Below are positions 16,806 through 24,324 of a stretch of 37,514 nucleotides of DNA, piece after piece; positions within the stretch are counted from its first letter, which is position 1; each line of letters starts with the position of its first letter. Position numbers and translations under genes: made by a program. Below the pieces are notes generated by a model. The model had not been told where the DNA came from, did not search any database, and was given only the letters and a program-made list of their open reading frames with translations. The DNA is taken from NCBI GenBank assembly GCA_002476625.1, contig DLLC01000004.1, forward strand, positions 1 through 37,514, given 5' to 3'. Origin of the DNA: Porphyromonadaceae bacterium UBA7572 (GTDB lineage Bacteria; Bacteroidota; Bacteroidia; Bacteroidales; Muribaculaceae).

Positions 16806-17465
16806 ATGAAAGTAAAATCTTTACTTATTGCTGCATTTGCAGCCATTAGTATGACAGCTCTTGCAGGCGGTACCGCTGAGCGAGACAAAGTCTACATCAA
16901 GGACTTTGAAGCCAAAGTTGGTGAAACTGTGGAAATTCCTGTATATTTCGACACTCAAACACCTTATGCTGCTGCTCAGGCCGACCTTTATTTCCCTGAA
17001 GGTGTTACTCCAGTGGAGTACAAGACCAAAAAATGGCTTAAAAAGGCTACAAGTGAACGTTGGGACGAGGATGCTCCTCACTCTCTTTCACAGAACAACC
17101 CTATCGCTAAGGACGGTATCTATGAAGGTAAGGTTGTTTACCGTTATGTGCTTGCCGAATTGAGTTCGAACGCTACATTTGCAGCTGGCGACAGCCCAAT
17201 GCTTACAATTTCTGTTAAGATTGAAAAGGAAGGTACACTCAAGGGTGGTATCAATCGTGTTCACTGGTCAACTGGTATTCCTAACGACTATTCAAAAGAC
17301 GGTGATGGCCCAGAAACTGAATTCACTATCACTGCTACTTCAACTGGTATCAACGACGTGACTGCTGCTGATGCTGTGAAAGCTTACAAGGTGATTGAGA
17401 ATGGCCAGATTTACATCGTTAACGGCGATAAGAAGTACAACGTGATGGGTGCTGAAGTTAAATAA
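16806..17465 (+). CDS. Secreted cohesin-like protein (paralogue of next gene)
   Basis: The 219-residue protein has a signal peptide (MKVKSLLIAAFAAISMTALAG) and one beta-sandwich domain (about 25-165) with the look of cohesin-like domains: VYIKDFEAKVGETVEIPVYF, then LYFPEGVTPVEY, and ISVKIEKEGTLKGGI. The last 45 residues (NDVTAADAVKAYKVIENGQIY then IVNGDKKYNVMGAEVK) resemble the start of a C-terminal sorting-type domain but stop after the Asn/Gly motif, so it may be cut short. It shares KDF-x(2)-K-x-G-E and FPEG-x-x-PV with the next gene's product. The ATG at 16806 is used; the frame's upstream TTG (16800) adds nothing. It has its own promoter and terminator. Probably surface-exposed or secreted; partner unknown. 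Confidence 0.8.
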   Translation: MKVKSLLIAAFAAISMTALAGGTAERDKVYIKDFEAKVGETVEIPVYFDTQTPYAAAQADLYFPEGVTPVEYKTKKWLKKATSERWDEDAPHSLSQNNPIAKDGIYEGKVVYRYVLAELSSNATFAAGDSPMLTISVKIEKEGTLKGGINRVHWSTGIPNDYSKDGDGPETEFTITATSTGINDVTAADAVKAYKVIENGQIYIVNGDKKYNVMGAEVK

Positions 17466-17511
17466 ACTTCTTCCACCTTTAATTGCGTCAGTATTCTGAC
17501 CAACAACATAG

Positions 17512-17549
17512 AGAGAATGCATCATTTGTTTGGTGCATTCTCTTTTTTT
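17512..17549 (+). terminator. Intrinsic terminator of the first secreted cohesin-like gene
   Basis: AGAGAATGCA (17512-17521) pairs perfectly with TGCATTCTCT (17534-17543), a 12-nt loop between, followed by a run of T. It lies about 50 bp after the stop codon. Confidence 0.88.
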
Positions 17550-17562
17550 GTGTGAAAACTAA

Positions 17563-17592
17563 TTGTAACCACAATATTTTTCTGTATATTTG
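17563..17592 (+). promoter_or_regulatory. Promoter of the second secreted cohesin-like gene
   Basis: TATATTTG (17585-17592) matches TAnnTTTG with TTG at 17563-17565 in the -33 position, 52 bp before the ATG. Confidence 0.6.
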
Positions 17593-17643
17593 CACTTTAA
17601 GAATAAAATACACGAAAAATATATCAACTAAACATCAACAATT

Positions 17644-18930
17644 ATGAAAAAAACTATTAAAGGCTTGTTATTTGCATTGATGGCTCTTATTTCTGTCAGT
17701 GCAATAGCACAAGAAAAATCTTTTGAGTTCTACTTTAAGGATTTTTCAATTAAGGCTGGTGAAAAGAAGACTATTCAACTTTATTTGAAGAATAACTTCC
17801 TTGGCCGTGACTTCCAAATTCAAGTTTTCTTCCCAGAAGGCATTAAGCCAGTGCCAACTAAGGCTGGTGGTAAGAAGTACTTTGTGCAAGTGGGCCGTGC
17901 TTTGGCAGATGGTACAGTTTTCTCTCAGGCTTATGTTGATAGCATTGGGCGTTTGCGTATGTTGTCGAACAATTTCGATGGCGAGTCGGTTTACGAAGCT
18001 GGTGACGCTGCAATTGCTGAACTTACAGTGGAGGCTTCTGCCGACTTCAACAGTAAAGTTGTGTGTCAGATCAAGGCTACACCTGATTATGGCAACAAGT
18101 TGAATTATGATGGCGAGAAAAACAATGTTGTCACTGTGGTTCAGAAAGAGGATAAGGATTTTGCTGCTTATCCAGCAGTGACCCTTCCATGGCTTCTTGC
18201 CAATGGCGTGGAAGGCGGTGAGTATGGCATTGCCGACCCAGTGGCTGTGGTTAGCGAAAATGAGCTTGGCGCTTTCATTCAAGACGCAGCCCGCACCCCA
18301 ATGCGCGTGAAGACTGCCGCAAAATTCAATGTGGCTGGTTGTGCAGCTGAGGCTATTATGGGTAAGTACACCGTGGTGAACGGCAACCCTTGCCTCTATG
18401 CTTCAGAGAATATGGCTGCTCCAGAAGAGGACAACACTGTGACAGCTGCAGTGAAGTCGACAACCCTCAACAATGTGCTTTTCAACCCAGAAACTAACGA
18501 GGTGGTGAAATTTGGCGGCTATATGCGCGAACGCGACAACACCATTTGCGCTTATAAGGGCACTGCAGACCAAGGTCAGTGCATCGCTCTCGACTGGAGC
18601 GCAGCAGGCTTAACTGCTCCTACCGATGGCTCTTACTTTACGGTGACCGGCCCTGTGCAGCTCAAGATGACTTGGCCAGAAGCAGAAAAGACTGCTGGTA
18701 TGACCGGAAAGGATGGTGAAGGCGCATGGAAAAACTATATCCTTTACCCAGTGGCTATCGACACCAAGATTCCTACTGGCGTAGCTGACCTGAATGCTGA
18801 CAAGGCTGTGGCTGGCGTTAAGTATGTGAATGTGGCTGGTGTGGAAAGCAACACTCCATTCGAAGGCGTGAATATCGTGGTGACCACTTACACCGATGGC
18901 ACAAAGGCAGCCGTTAAGGTGATAAAGTAA
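17644..18930 (+). CDS. Secreted protein with cohesin-like domain and C-terminal sorting-type domain
   Basis: The 428-residue protein begins with a signal peptide (MKKTIKGLLFALMALISVSAIAQ). Residues ~25-165 form a cohesin-like beta-sandwich (FYFKDFSIKAGEKKTIQLYL, then VFFPEGIKPVP, then AIAELTVEAS) that parallels the upstream gene. A middle region of about 180 residues (AYPAVTLPWLLANGVEGGEY...) has no motif I can name. The last 55 residues (GVADLNADKAVAGVKYVNVA, GVESNTPFEGVNIVVTTYTD, GTKAAVKVIK) match the pattern of C-terminal sorting/anchoring domains of Bacteroidales secreted proteins: a short beta-strand set ending in hydrophobic-Lys. The protein is therefore probably exported across the outer membrane or displayed. 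Flanked by its own promoter and terminator. Confidence 0.8.
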   Translation: MKKTIKGLLFALMALISVSAIAQEKSFEFYFKDFSIKAGEKKTIQLYLKNNFLGRDFQIQVFFPEGIKPVPTKAGGKKYFVQVGRALADGTVFSQAYVDSIGRLRMLSNNFDGESVYEAGDAAIAELTVEASADFNSKVVCQIKATPDYGNKLNYDGEKNNVVTVVQKEDKDFAAYPAVTLPWLLANGVEGGEYGIADPVAVVSENELGAFIQDAARTPMRVKTAAKFNVAGCAAEAIMGKYTVVNGNPCLYASENMAAPEEDNTVTAAVKSTTLNNVLFNPETNEVVKFGGYMRERDNTICAYKGTADQGQCIALDWSAAGLTAPTDGSYFTVTGPVQLKMTWPEAEKTAGMTGKDGEGAWKNYILYPVAIDTKIPTGVADLNADKAVAGVKYVNVAGVESNTPFEGVNIVVTTYTDGTKAAVKVIK

Positions 18931-18983
18931 TGAGGCACTCATTGCATCTTTTTTCATAAAAATAATTTTTTTGAATTCTCAGG

Positions 18984-19021
18984 AAAGAGCTGTGGCTAAA
19001 AGAGAAAGCCACGGCTCTTTT
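18984..19021 (+). terminator. Intrinsic terminator after the second secreted cohesin-like gene
   Basis: AAAGAGCTGTGGCT (18984-18997) pairs with AGCCACGGCTCTTT (19007-19020), with one G-U pair and a 9-nt loop, followed by TTC. It lies 53 bp after the stop codon. Confidence 0.75.
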
Positions 19022-19108
19022 CGCATTGTCAGCAAGTGTGATTGTGACAGATTGCAATAAGCGTTTTTTTTGCAGTCGGCCTTTTGTTAGTATTATATAA
19101 AGTTTTTG

Positions 19109-19116
19109 TAAATTTG
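19109..19116 (+). promoter_or_regulatory. Candidate -7 box of gldE
   Basis: TAAATTTG fits TAnnTTTG and lies about 100 bp upstream of the TTG start. The leader between them has no ATG in the gldE frame. Confidence 0.5.
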
Positions 19117-19219
19117 CATTGAAGTTCACGCATCGGTGGCTTACTTGTGGCGAATTTTCCAATTGCCTGTGCCGTGAAGGAAAATGGCCCATGATTGTAA
19201 AAACTAATTATTACGTATT

Positions 19220-20584
19220 TTGGACACAGATCCTCTCTCTCAAATTCTACCTATTCTCGGCAGTGTGTCTACTGTCGCTCGGCCAATTGTGACATTTACA
19301 GCTCCCTCCCTCGGTGTGATTTCGGCACTGTTAGTGTCGTTGGTGGCGCTGATGTTCTCCGCTTTTTTTTCTGGCTCGGAAATAGCTTTCTTCTCTCTTA
19401 CGAATGATGAAATCGACGACATAGACAATGAAAGCGCAAAGTGCAGCATCAAGTCGCTTCTCTCAAAGCCAGAGAAATTGCTTGCCACAATCTTGATAGG
19501 CAACAACATTGTGAACGTGCTCATTGTGATTGTGCTTAACTATGCCATGAGCAATATGTTTGAGTTTAATAGCTCTGTTTTGAGCTTTCTTGTACAGACG
19601 GTGATTCTTACCTTCCTCATCCTTCTTTTTGGCGAGGTGATACCTAAACTGTATGCCAGCAACAATAATGTGAAATTTGCCTTGCACGCCACCGGCACGG
19701 TGGACTTGCTGGTGAAGCTGTTCAGCCCCGTGTCGAAACTGATGGTGAAGAGCACATTCATTGTGCGCAAAGCGGTTTCTGTCCATGCCGACGACATTTC
19801 GATGGAGGACCTTTCACGTGCCCTTGAGGCCAGTGATGTGAAGAGTACCGATGAGAAAGAGATGCTCAAGGGCATTCTCACCTTCGGTAACAAGACGGTG
19901 AGCGAAATTATGCGTCCGCGCATCGATGTGGTGGACATTGACTACGACAGCAATTTTGACGACGTGGTGAAAACCGTGGTGGAGAATGGCTATTCGCGAA
20001 TGCCGGTGTATGAGGGAAACCCCGACAACGTGAAAGGTATGCTTTATGCCAAGGACCTGCTCCCGTACATTGGCAAGCGCGACAATCATTTCAGGTGGCA
20101 GACGCTGATGCGGTCGGTGTATTTCGTGCCCGAAACGCGAATGATCGACGATCTTCTTGAGGATTTCCGCAAACAGAAGGTGCACATGGCTATCGTGGTA
20201 GATGAGTTTGGCTGTGTGCAAGGCATCGCCACCATGGAAGATGTGCTTGAAGAAATAGTCGGTGACATTGACGATGAATACGACACCGAGGAAAAATACT
20301 TCACTAAAGAGTCGGAAAACACTTATATTTTTGACGCGAAAACTCCTCTCGACGACTTTTACGAGGCTACGGGCACTGATGAAAGTGAGTTTGGCGATAA
20401 AATCAACGAGGTTGAAACCATAGCCGGACTGCTTCTAAACCTGAAAGGTGACTTCCTTCAAGAGAAAGAGGAAATAAGTTGCGGACGCTGCAAGTTCACT
20501 GTGCTGAAAGTGAAAAAATACCGCATAGCGAAAGTGCGTGTGTATGTGGCCCCCGCCAGCGATGAGAAGAAAGCCCAAGAGTGA
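19220..20584 (+). CDS. gldE: GldE-type CNNM/CBS/CorC membrane protein
   Basis: GldE is a hemolysin-C/CorC-like inner-membrane protein linked in gliding Bacteroidetes to gliding and protein secretion. The 454-residue protein has an N-terminal segment, then a CNNM (DUF21) membrane domain of about four helices (about 30-185; FSAFFSGSEIAFFSLTNDEID is the hallmark), a CBS pair (about 215-340; IMRPRIDVVDIDYD, SRMPVYEGNPDNVKGMLYAKDL, VVDEFGCVQGIATMEDVLEEIVG), and a C-terminal CorC domain. The start is TTG at 19220: the frame has a stop at 19205 and no ATG, and homologues begin with MDPDP-like sequence, matching (M)DTDPLS. It overlaps the next gene by one base at TGATG. A gldD gene, usually nearby in gliding species, is absent here. 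Confidence 0.9.
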   Translation: MDTDPLSQILPILGSVSTVARPIVTFTAPSLGVISALLVSLVALMFSAFFSGSEIAFFSLTNDEIDDIDNESAKCSIKSLLSKPEKLLATILIGNNIVNVLIVIVLNYAMSNMFEFNSSVLSFLVQTVILTFLILLFGEVIPKLYASNNNVKFALHATGTVDLLVKLFSPVSKLMVKSTFIVRKAVSVHADDISMEDLSRALEASDVKSTDEKEMLKGILTFGNKTVSEIMRPRIDVVDIDYDSNFDDVVKTVVENGYSRMPVYEGNPDNVKGMLYAKDLLPYIGKRDNHFRWQTLMRSVYFVPETRMIDDLLEDFRKQKVHMAIVVDEFGCVQGIATMEDVLEEIVGDIDDEYDTEEKYFTKESENTYIFDAKTPLDDFYEATGTDESEFGDKINEVETIAGLLLNLKGDFLQEKEEISCGRCKFTVLKVKKYRIAKVRVYVAPASDEKKAQE

Positions 20585-21219
20585 TGGCATACACCAGGAC
20601 CATAACATTTGCCGACGGCACTGTTCTCCATCAGTGGCAGCTTACAGAGCCATCGTCGCGGCTCGCTGAAATGTGCACGGAAGAACTCCTTGACGCTTCC
20701 TGTGAGGCGAAAGCGGAGAGCCGACGCAAGGAAATCTTGGGAGAGCGACTTCTGATGAAGGCCATATTTGGCATTGATACTCCCATTCTTCACAATGCCG
20801 ACCGTGCGCCATATATCGCCGACAGCGATGTGCATCTGTCGGTTGCCCACACAAAAGGACTTTTAGTGGTGGCTCTTAACCATCATCACAGCATAGGCGT
20901 GGACGTGGAGCAGTATCACAGGCGAGTGCTGAATGTGCGTGACGGTTTTCTTAACGAGGCAGAGCGCAGATGGCTTGCGCCTGGTGATGAACTGGCGCAT
21001 ATCGTGGCATGGACAGCCAAGGAAGCCATATTTAAGACTATCGGGCAGCGAAGCCTTGTTAAAAATTACCGTGAAGAAATCAGCCTACACCCATTTTCCA
21101 CACCATGCATAGGACAACAGATGACGCACAAAGGCACCTTTAAGGCATGGGATTTTTATTTGCTCACCACGCTTGCCGACACCCACCTTCTCACTCTCTG
21201 TAGTACATACAGGCTTTAG
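20584..21219 (+). CDS. 4'-phosphopantetheinyl transferase superfamily protein
   Basis: Enzymes of this family move the phosphopantetheine arm from CoA to carrier proteins of fatty-acid, polyketide or peptide synthesis. The 211-residue protein has the Sfp-type signature: GVDVEQ (105-110, metal-binding Asp and Glu) and WTAKEAIFK (143-151), with LSVAHTKGLLVVAL (85-98) in between the usual elements. The ATG overlaps the gldE stop (TGATG), so it is translationally coupled to gldE. A GTG 3 bp upstream is also possible. The gldE-transferase order is recurrent in Bacteroidetes (from general knowledge). The gene lacks any nearby biosynthetic cluster, so the target is more likely a housekeeping acyl carrier protein. 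Confidence 0.9.
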   Translation: MAYTRTITFADGTVLHQWQLTEPSSRLAEMCTEELLDASCEAKAESRRKEILGERLLMKAIFGIDTPILHNADRAPYIADSDVHLSVAHTKGLLVVALNHHHSIGVDVEQYHRRVLNVRDGFLNEAERRWLAPGDELAHIVAWTAKEAIFKTIGQRSLVKNYREEISLHPFSTPCIGQQMTHKGTFKAWDFYLLTTLADTHLLTLCSTYRL

Positions 21220-21247
21220 TATGATTACGTATTAAAGTAGATGCGTT

Positions 21248-22126
21248 TTATTTCGTGACAGGTTCTATGGTGTAGCCCTGCTGCCGAAGCAGTGCTATCA
21301 GTCCTTTTTCCATGCCCAGGTGGGCGGCACCTACAGCCACAAGCACACTACCTCTTTTCATGGCCTCAGTGATAGCAGGCATCCATCTCTCATTGCGCTG
21401 GAAGCAGTACTGCTCCATGTCCGCCTCGTTCATCGACACTGGATTGGTGGCGGCAAGCATCAGTTTTCTGAAATTCTGTGAGGTGTAGGCGCTATGCAGG
21501 TCGTTGAACACTTGCTCCACCTCGTCGATGTTTTTACACGTTTCGAGCAAATCTGCGGCTTGTCTATTGAGCGGCTTGCCAAAAAGCATTTGCAGCTGAA
21601 AATCCACTGTCTCCAGGCTGTGAACGGGCTTGCCCAAGGCTTCTACGCGCCGCTCCACTTCACTATCGAGAAGATTGTTGGGGTTGATGCCACCGAGCAT
21701 CTTTATGGCCATCAGTTGCTGGAACTGCGCCTCAAGAGCGGAGGGACGCATCGTCTTCAGTTTGTCTAAACTTATGCCGAAGTCGCCAAGGTAGCGCTTG
21801 ACCACAGCATCCACAATCTGGTAGGCTTCTTTCGACAGCAGCACGTCGATAGTGCTGTCGGTGGGCGCAATCATCCATTCACCCATTTTCTTCACAGTGG
21901 CGGGTGCGGTCATCTTTTCGTTTTCTATTTCCACCAAGGCGCAGTCCACGCGCTTGATGGCAGCGTTCAGTCCAGGAACACTATCCACAAAAGATCCGGG
22001 CATCAAATGATAGGTGGCAAATAGGTAGCTTGGTTCCTTAAGCGATCCGCCACTCACTTTCCACAATAGCTGGGCATGGCCCATTACGGCAGCGAGGAAA
22101 AATAATAGAGAAATGATTTTTTTCAT
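21248..22126 (-). CDS. Exported TraB/GumN-family protein
   Basis: The 292-residue protein has a signal peptide (MKKIISLLFFLAAVMGHAQ) and the TraB/GumN layout: LLWKVSGGSLKEPSYLFATYH near residues 20-40, NPNNLLDSEVERRVEALGKPVHSLETV in the middle, and GSVLVAVGAAHLGMEKGLIALLRQQGY at the end. The family is thought to be metalloprotease-like, with conserved His and Glu at the two ends. The usual opening GTIH is ATYH here, so the His is kept and the Gly is lost. The ATG at 22126 starts the signal peptide; a longer reading to 22171 is less likely. It is convergent with the transferase gene, 28 bp apart. Function unknown beyond family. Confidence 0.85.
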   Translation of the reverse strand: MKKIISLLFFLAAVMGHAQLLWKVSGGSLKEPSYLFATYHLMPGSFVDSVPGLNAAIKRVDCALVEIENEKMTAPATVKKMGEWMIAPTDSTIDVLLSKEAYQIVDAVVKRYLGDFGISLDKLKTMRPSALEAQFQQLMAIKMLGGINPNNLLDSEVERRVEALGKPVHSLETVDFQLQMLFGKPLNRQAADLLETCKNIDEVEQVFNDLHSAYTSQNFRKLMLAATNPVSMNEADMEQYCFQRNERWMPAITEAMKRGSVLVAVGAAHLGMEKGLIALLRQQGYTIEPVTK

Positions 22127-22149
22127 AGGGTCTTTGCTGTTGGTTTGTA

Positions 22150-22157
22150 CAAATTTA
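22150..22157 (-). promoter_or_regulatory. -7 box of the TraB/GumN-like gene
   Basis: On the minus strand this reads TAAATTTG, 24 bp upstream of the ATG at 22126. It matches TAnnTTTG. Confidence 0.5.
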
Positions 22158-22213
22158 GCAAATTTCATCAATAGTGATGATATATGCCTCAGAAAATTAC
22201 CTATTATTAGCGA

Positions 22214-22244
22214 TTGCCAACCGTCTTTTGTGGCAGTAACTTTG
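22214..22244 (+). promoter_or_regulatory. Plus-strand promoter with no gene downstream
   Basis: TAACTTTG (22237-22244) is a full TAnnTTTG match, with TTG at 22214-22216 at a proper -33 distance (20 bp between). The only downstream plus-strand structure is a terminator-like hairpin at 22322-22360. Confidence 0.5.
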
Positions 22245-22249
22245 CAGTG

Positions 22250-22372
22250 TCAATAATAATAGCGTACACAAGTACAAATAAAAGTGAATTAGTTATAATA
22301 ATAAACGTAGTAAACAAACAGAGCCGCCCGGCAGCGATGTGAATCGCACACTGGGCGGCTTGATTTTATTGT
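22250..22372 (+). ncRNA. Candidate small RNA between TraB/GumN-like gene and hsp20
   Basis: The stretch lies between the promoter at 22214-22244 and a GC-rich hairpin. Its first 70 nt are A/T-rich and single-stranded in look, with two ATAATAATA-type runs. The 3' end pairs AGCCGCCC (22322-22329) with GGGCGGCT (22353-22360) and, inside, GCGAT with ATCGC, followed by TTGATTTTATT. No ORF of note is present on this strand. The hairpin may instead be the terminator of hsp20 on the other strand, so the call is tentative. Confidence 0.35.
22322..22367. terminator. GC-rich hairpin, terminator in one or both directions
   Basis: An 8-bp outer stem (22322-22329 with 22353-22360) and a 5-bp inner stem (22334-22338 with 22343-22347) form a stable hairpin. 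TTGATTTTATT follows on the plus strand; on the minus strand CTGTTTGTTT follows. It lies 50 bp past the hsp20 stop codon. Confidence 0.65.
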
Positions 22373-22409
22373 AGTGAACTAAATGATTTGAAGTTGCCTA
22401 AGTTTATAA

Positions 22410-22835
22410 TTACTGCACCTCAATCATTTTCACTTCCTTCTTCTGCTCTTCAGCTTTCTTCTTAGGCAAAACCACGGTAAGAACGCCGTTTGCAACCGAT
22501 GCGCCAATCTTTTCATGGTCCACATCGTCGGGGAGAATCAACTTCTGCTGGAAGTTAGAGACGGTGAATTCGCGGCGCAAGTACACGCCATCCTTCTTGT
22601 CGGACGACTCTTCCTTCTTGGCCATTTCCACCACAAGGTTCTGCTCTTTATCCAAGCTGACCTTAACATCGTCCTTGGTCATACCGGGAGCTGCATATTG
22701 AACATCATATTCATTTTCTTTCTCTACCACATTGATTGCTGGTGATGTGGTGTTCGACTTTGTCATAAACTCGTTATCAAAGAGGTCATTGAAAACCTCA
22801 GGCAACCAATACTGATTTCTTCGTGTAGTCATCAT
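22410..22835 (-). CDS. Hsp20 family small heat-shock protein
   Basis: Small heat-shock proteins hold unfolding proteins in a refoldable state until DnaK/DnaJ or ClpB take over. The 141-residue protein has the alpha-crystallin domain (about 30-130): SPAINVVEKENEYDVQYAAPGMTKDDV, VYLRREFTVSNFQQKLILPDDVD, and the C-terminal ANGVLTVVLPKKK. A Lys/Glu-rich tail follows. The first two codons are both ATG; 22835 is the outer one. The length fits the class. A candidate -7 box lies at 22970-22977, giving a leader of about 130 nt, long enough for leader-based control, but no recognised thermosensor was identified. Confidence 0.93.
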   Translation of the reverse strand: MMTTRRNQYWLPEVFNDLFDNEFMTKSNTTSPAINVVEKENEYDVQYAAPGMTKDDVKVSLDKEQNLVVEMAKKEESSDKKDGVYLRREFTVSNFQQKLILPDDVDHEKIGASVANGVLTVVLPKKKAEEQKKEVKMIEVQ

Positions 22836-22969
22836 AATTCGTATTCTTTTAAAGTTAATTGATTAATTTTAAATTCGCTGATATACATTGCAAACACTGT
22901 GCCATTCCCGTGAACACACTTAAAGTGCTGATAATGAGTGTCAATAAGTCAATTATTCTGCCTTTTAGT

Positions 22970-22977
22970 CAAAATTA
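22970..22977 (-). promoter_or_regulatory. Candidate -7 box of hsp20
   Basis: On the minus strand this reads TAATTTTG (TAnnTTTG). It is about 135 bp upstream of the hsp20 ATG, with no clear -33 box. Confidence 0.35.
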
Positions 22978-23049
22978 GTGACAGATGTTCCAGAAAATAT
23001 GTTTTTAGTGGCAGGCTCACAATAATTTCATGTTATCACATTATTTATA

Positions 23050-23057
23050 TATCTTTG
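23050..23057 (+). promoter_or_regulatory. -7 box of the DUF3078 operon, close to the ATG
   Basis: TATCTTTG ends 5 bp before the ATG at 23063. With the usual spacing, transcription would start at or next to the ATG. Confidence 0.5.
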
Positions 23058-23062
23058 CAAGT

Positions 23063-24322
23063 ATGAATTGGCAACGAATATTCACATATATACCACTTAT
23101 TGCCCTTGCTTCTGGCGCGGCTCTGGCGCAGACCGACAGCACTGCCAGCGTGAAACCGGGAAAACTGATTCTTCCGCTGGTTTTCGACAAGCAGCAGGTG
23201 GTGGCCGACACGCTTCACACACCCAAGTTGGCGCCGGAGAAAAAGGCGGCTCCAGACTTGAACTACGACCGCTCTTGGCTTGATGATGGGCTGGCTGACC
23301 GTGAGCGCATCGAAAATGAGCGCTATCGCACTATGCTTCAGTCGCCTCAGGTGACCCTTTACAACTCCAAGAACATGCGGCATGCTCCCAAAGAGTATGT
23401 GGTGAAGGCTAACCCCTCCAAGACGCTGCTCACCATCGACACGCCGAAAAAAGAGGAAGAGGCGGTGGAACTGCCCGACTTCTTCGATCGCCGACCTTTG
23501 AAGCGCCGAAACTGGCTTCACACATTCCAGACGAGCGCCCACTTCACGCAGGCGTTTATCAGCGACAACTGGTATCAGGGTGGTGAGAATAATGTGAACG
23601 TGCTTGCCGACTTTCAGTGGAATTTCAACCTCAACCAGAAACTTCACCCGAACTATCTATTCGACAACACCTTGCGCTACAAGGTGGGCATTATGTCGGC
23701 TCAAAGCGACACTTTGCGCAAGTATGCTATCAATGAAGACATATTGCAGTTCGATTCGCGCTTTGGCTACAAGGCCATTAAAAATTGGTACTATTCGGTG
23801 TCGCTCCAGTTTAAGACGCAGATGTTTAACACCTATAAGGCCAACACCAATACGATGAAGGCGAGTCTGCTGTCGCCAGCAGAGCTGAACATTGGTCTGG
23901 GTATGACCTACAACTATAAGGACAAGGAGGGCATCAAGTCGTTCTCAATGTCGCTCTCTCCCGTGTCGTATAATATGAAATACTGCCGCGACATAGATCA
24001 TCTGAATCCTGTGTCGTTTGGCATCGACGCCGGTCATCACTTCTCGCACAGTTTCGGTAGCAAACTTGAGGCAAAACTGGGCTGGAGCATAAGTGCCAAC
24101 GTGTCGTGGACATCGAGGTTCTATGTTTATTCCAACTATGAATATGTGCAAGGCGACTGGGAAAACACCGTGGATTTCTTCATCACCCGGCATCTTTCCA
24201 CCAAGATATTCGTGCACTTGCGCTACGATAAGTCGCGTCCTTACAATGAAACGTGGAAATACTGGCAACTTAAAGAAATTCTCAGCTTCGGCCTCACATA
24301 CCGCTTCTCTACATCCACCTAA
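23063..24322 (+). CDS. DUF3078-family outer membrane protein
   Basis: The 419-residue protein has a signal peptide (MNWQRIFTYIPLIALASGAALAQ) and a Bacteroidetes DUF3078 beta-barrel pattern. About residues 35-145 form a polar N-terminal region. From about 155 on there are repeated barrel strands: HTFQTSAHFTQAFISDNWYQ, GGENNVNVLADFQWNFNLNQ, LRYKVGI, WYYSVSLQFKTQMF, LNIGLGMTYNYK, ending LSFGLTYRFSTST with a terminal aromatic/polar pattern of a barrel strand. I use ATG 23063 rather than 23030: it begins the signal peptide and sits 5 bp from the -7 box, whereas 23030 would be upstream of it. Two small exported-protein genes follow with 2-bp spacing and a 4-bp overlap. Function not known. Confidence 0.85.
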   Translation: MNWQRIFTYIPLIALASGAALAQTDSTASVKPGKLILPLVFDKQQVVADTLHTPKLAPEKKAAPDLNYDRSWLDDGLADRERIENERYRTMLQSPQVTLYNSKNMRHAPKEYVVKANPSKTLLTIDTPKKEEEAVELPDFFDRRPLKRRNWLHTFQTSAHFTQAFISDNWYQGGENNVNVLADFQWNFNLNQKLHPNYLFDNTLRYKVGIMSAQSDTLRKYAINEDILQFDSRFGYKAIKNWYYSVSLQFKTQMFNTYKANTNTMKASLLSPAELNIGLGMTYNYKDKEGIKSFSMSLSPVSYNMKYCRDIDHLNPVSFGIDAGHHFSHSFGSKLEAKLGWSISANVSWTSRFYVYSNYEYVQGDWENTVDFFITRHLSTKIFVHLRYDKSRPYNETWKYWQLKEILSFGLTYRFSTST

Positions 24323-24324
24323 CA

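Noticed and set aside
19191..19292. ATG-started frame of 33 codons overlapping the gldE start
   Set aside because: It is out of frame with gldE, overlaps its conserved start, and has no conserved features; it could be a leader peptide but there is no evidence for one.
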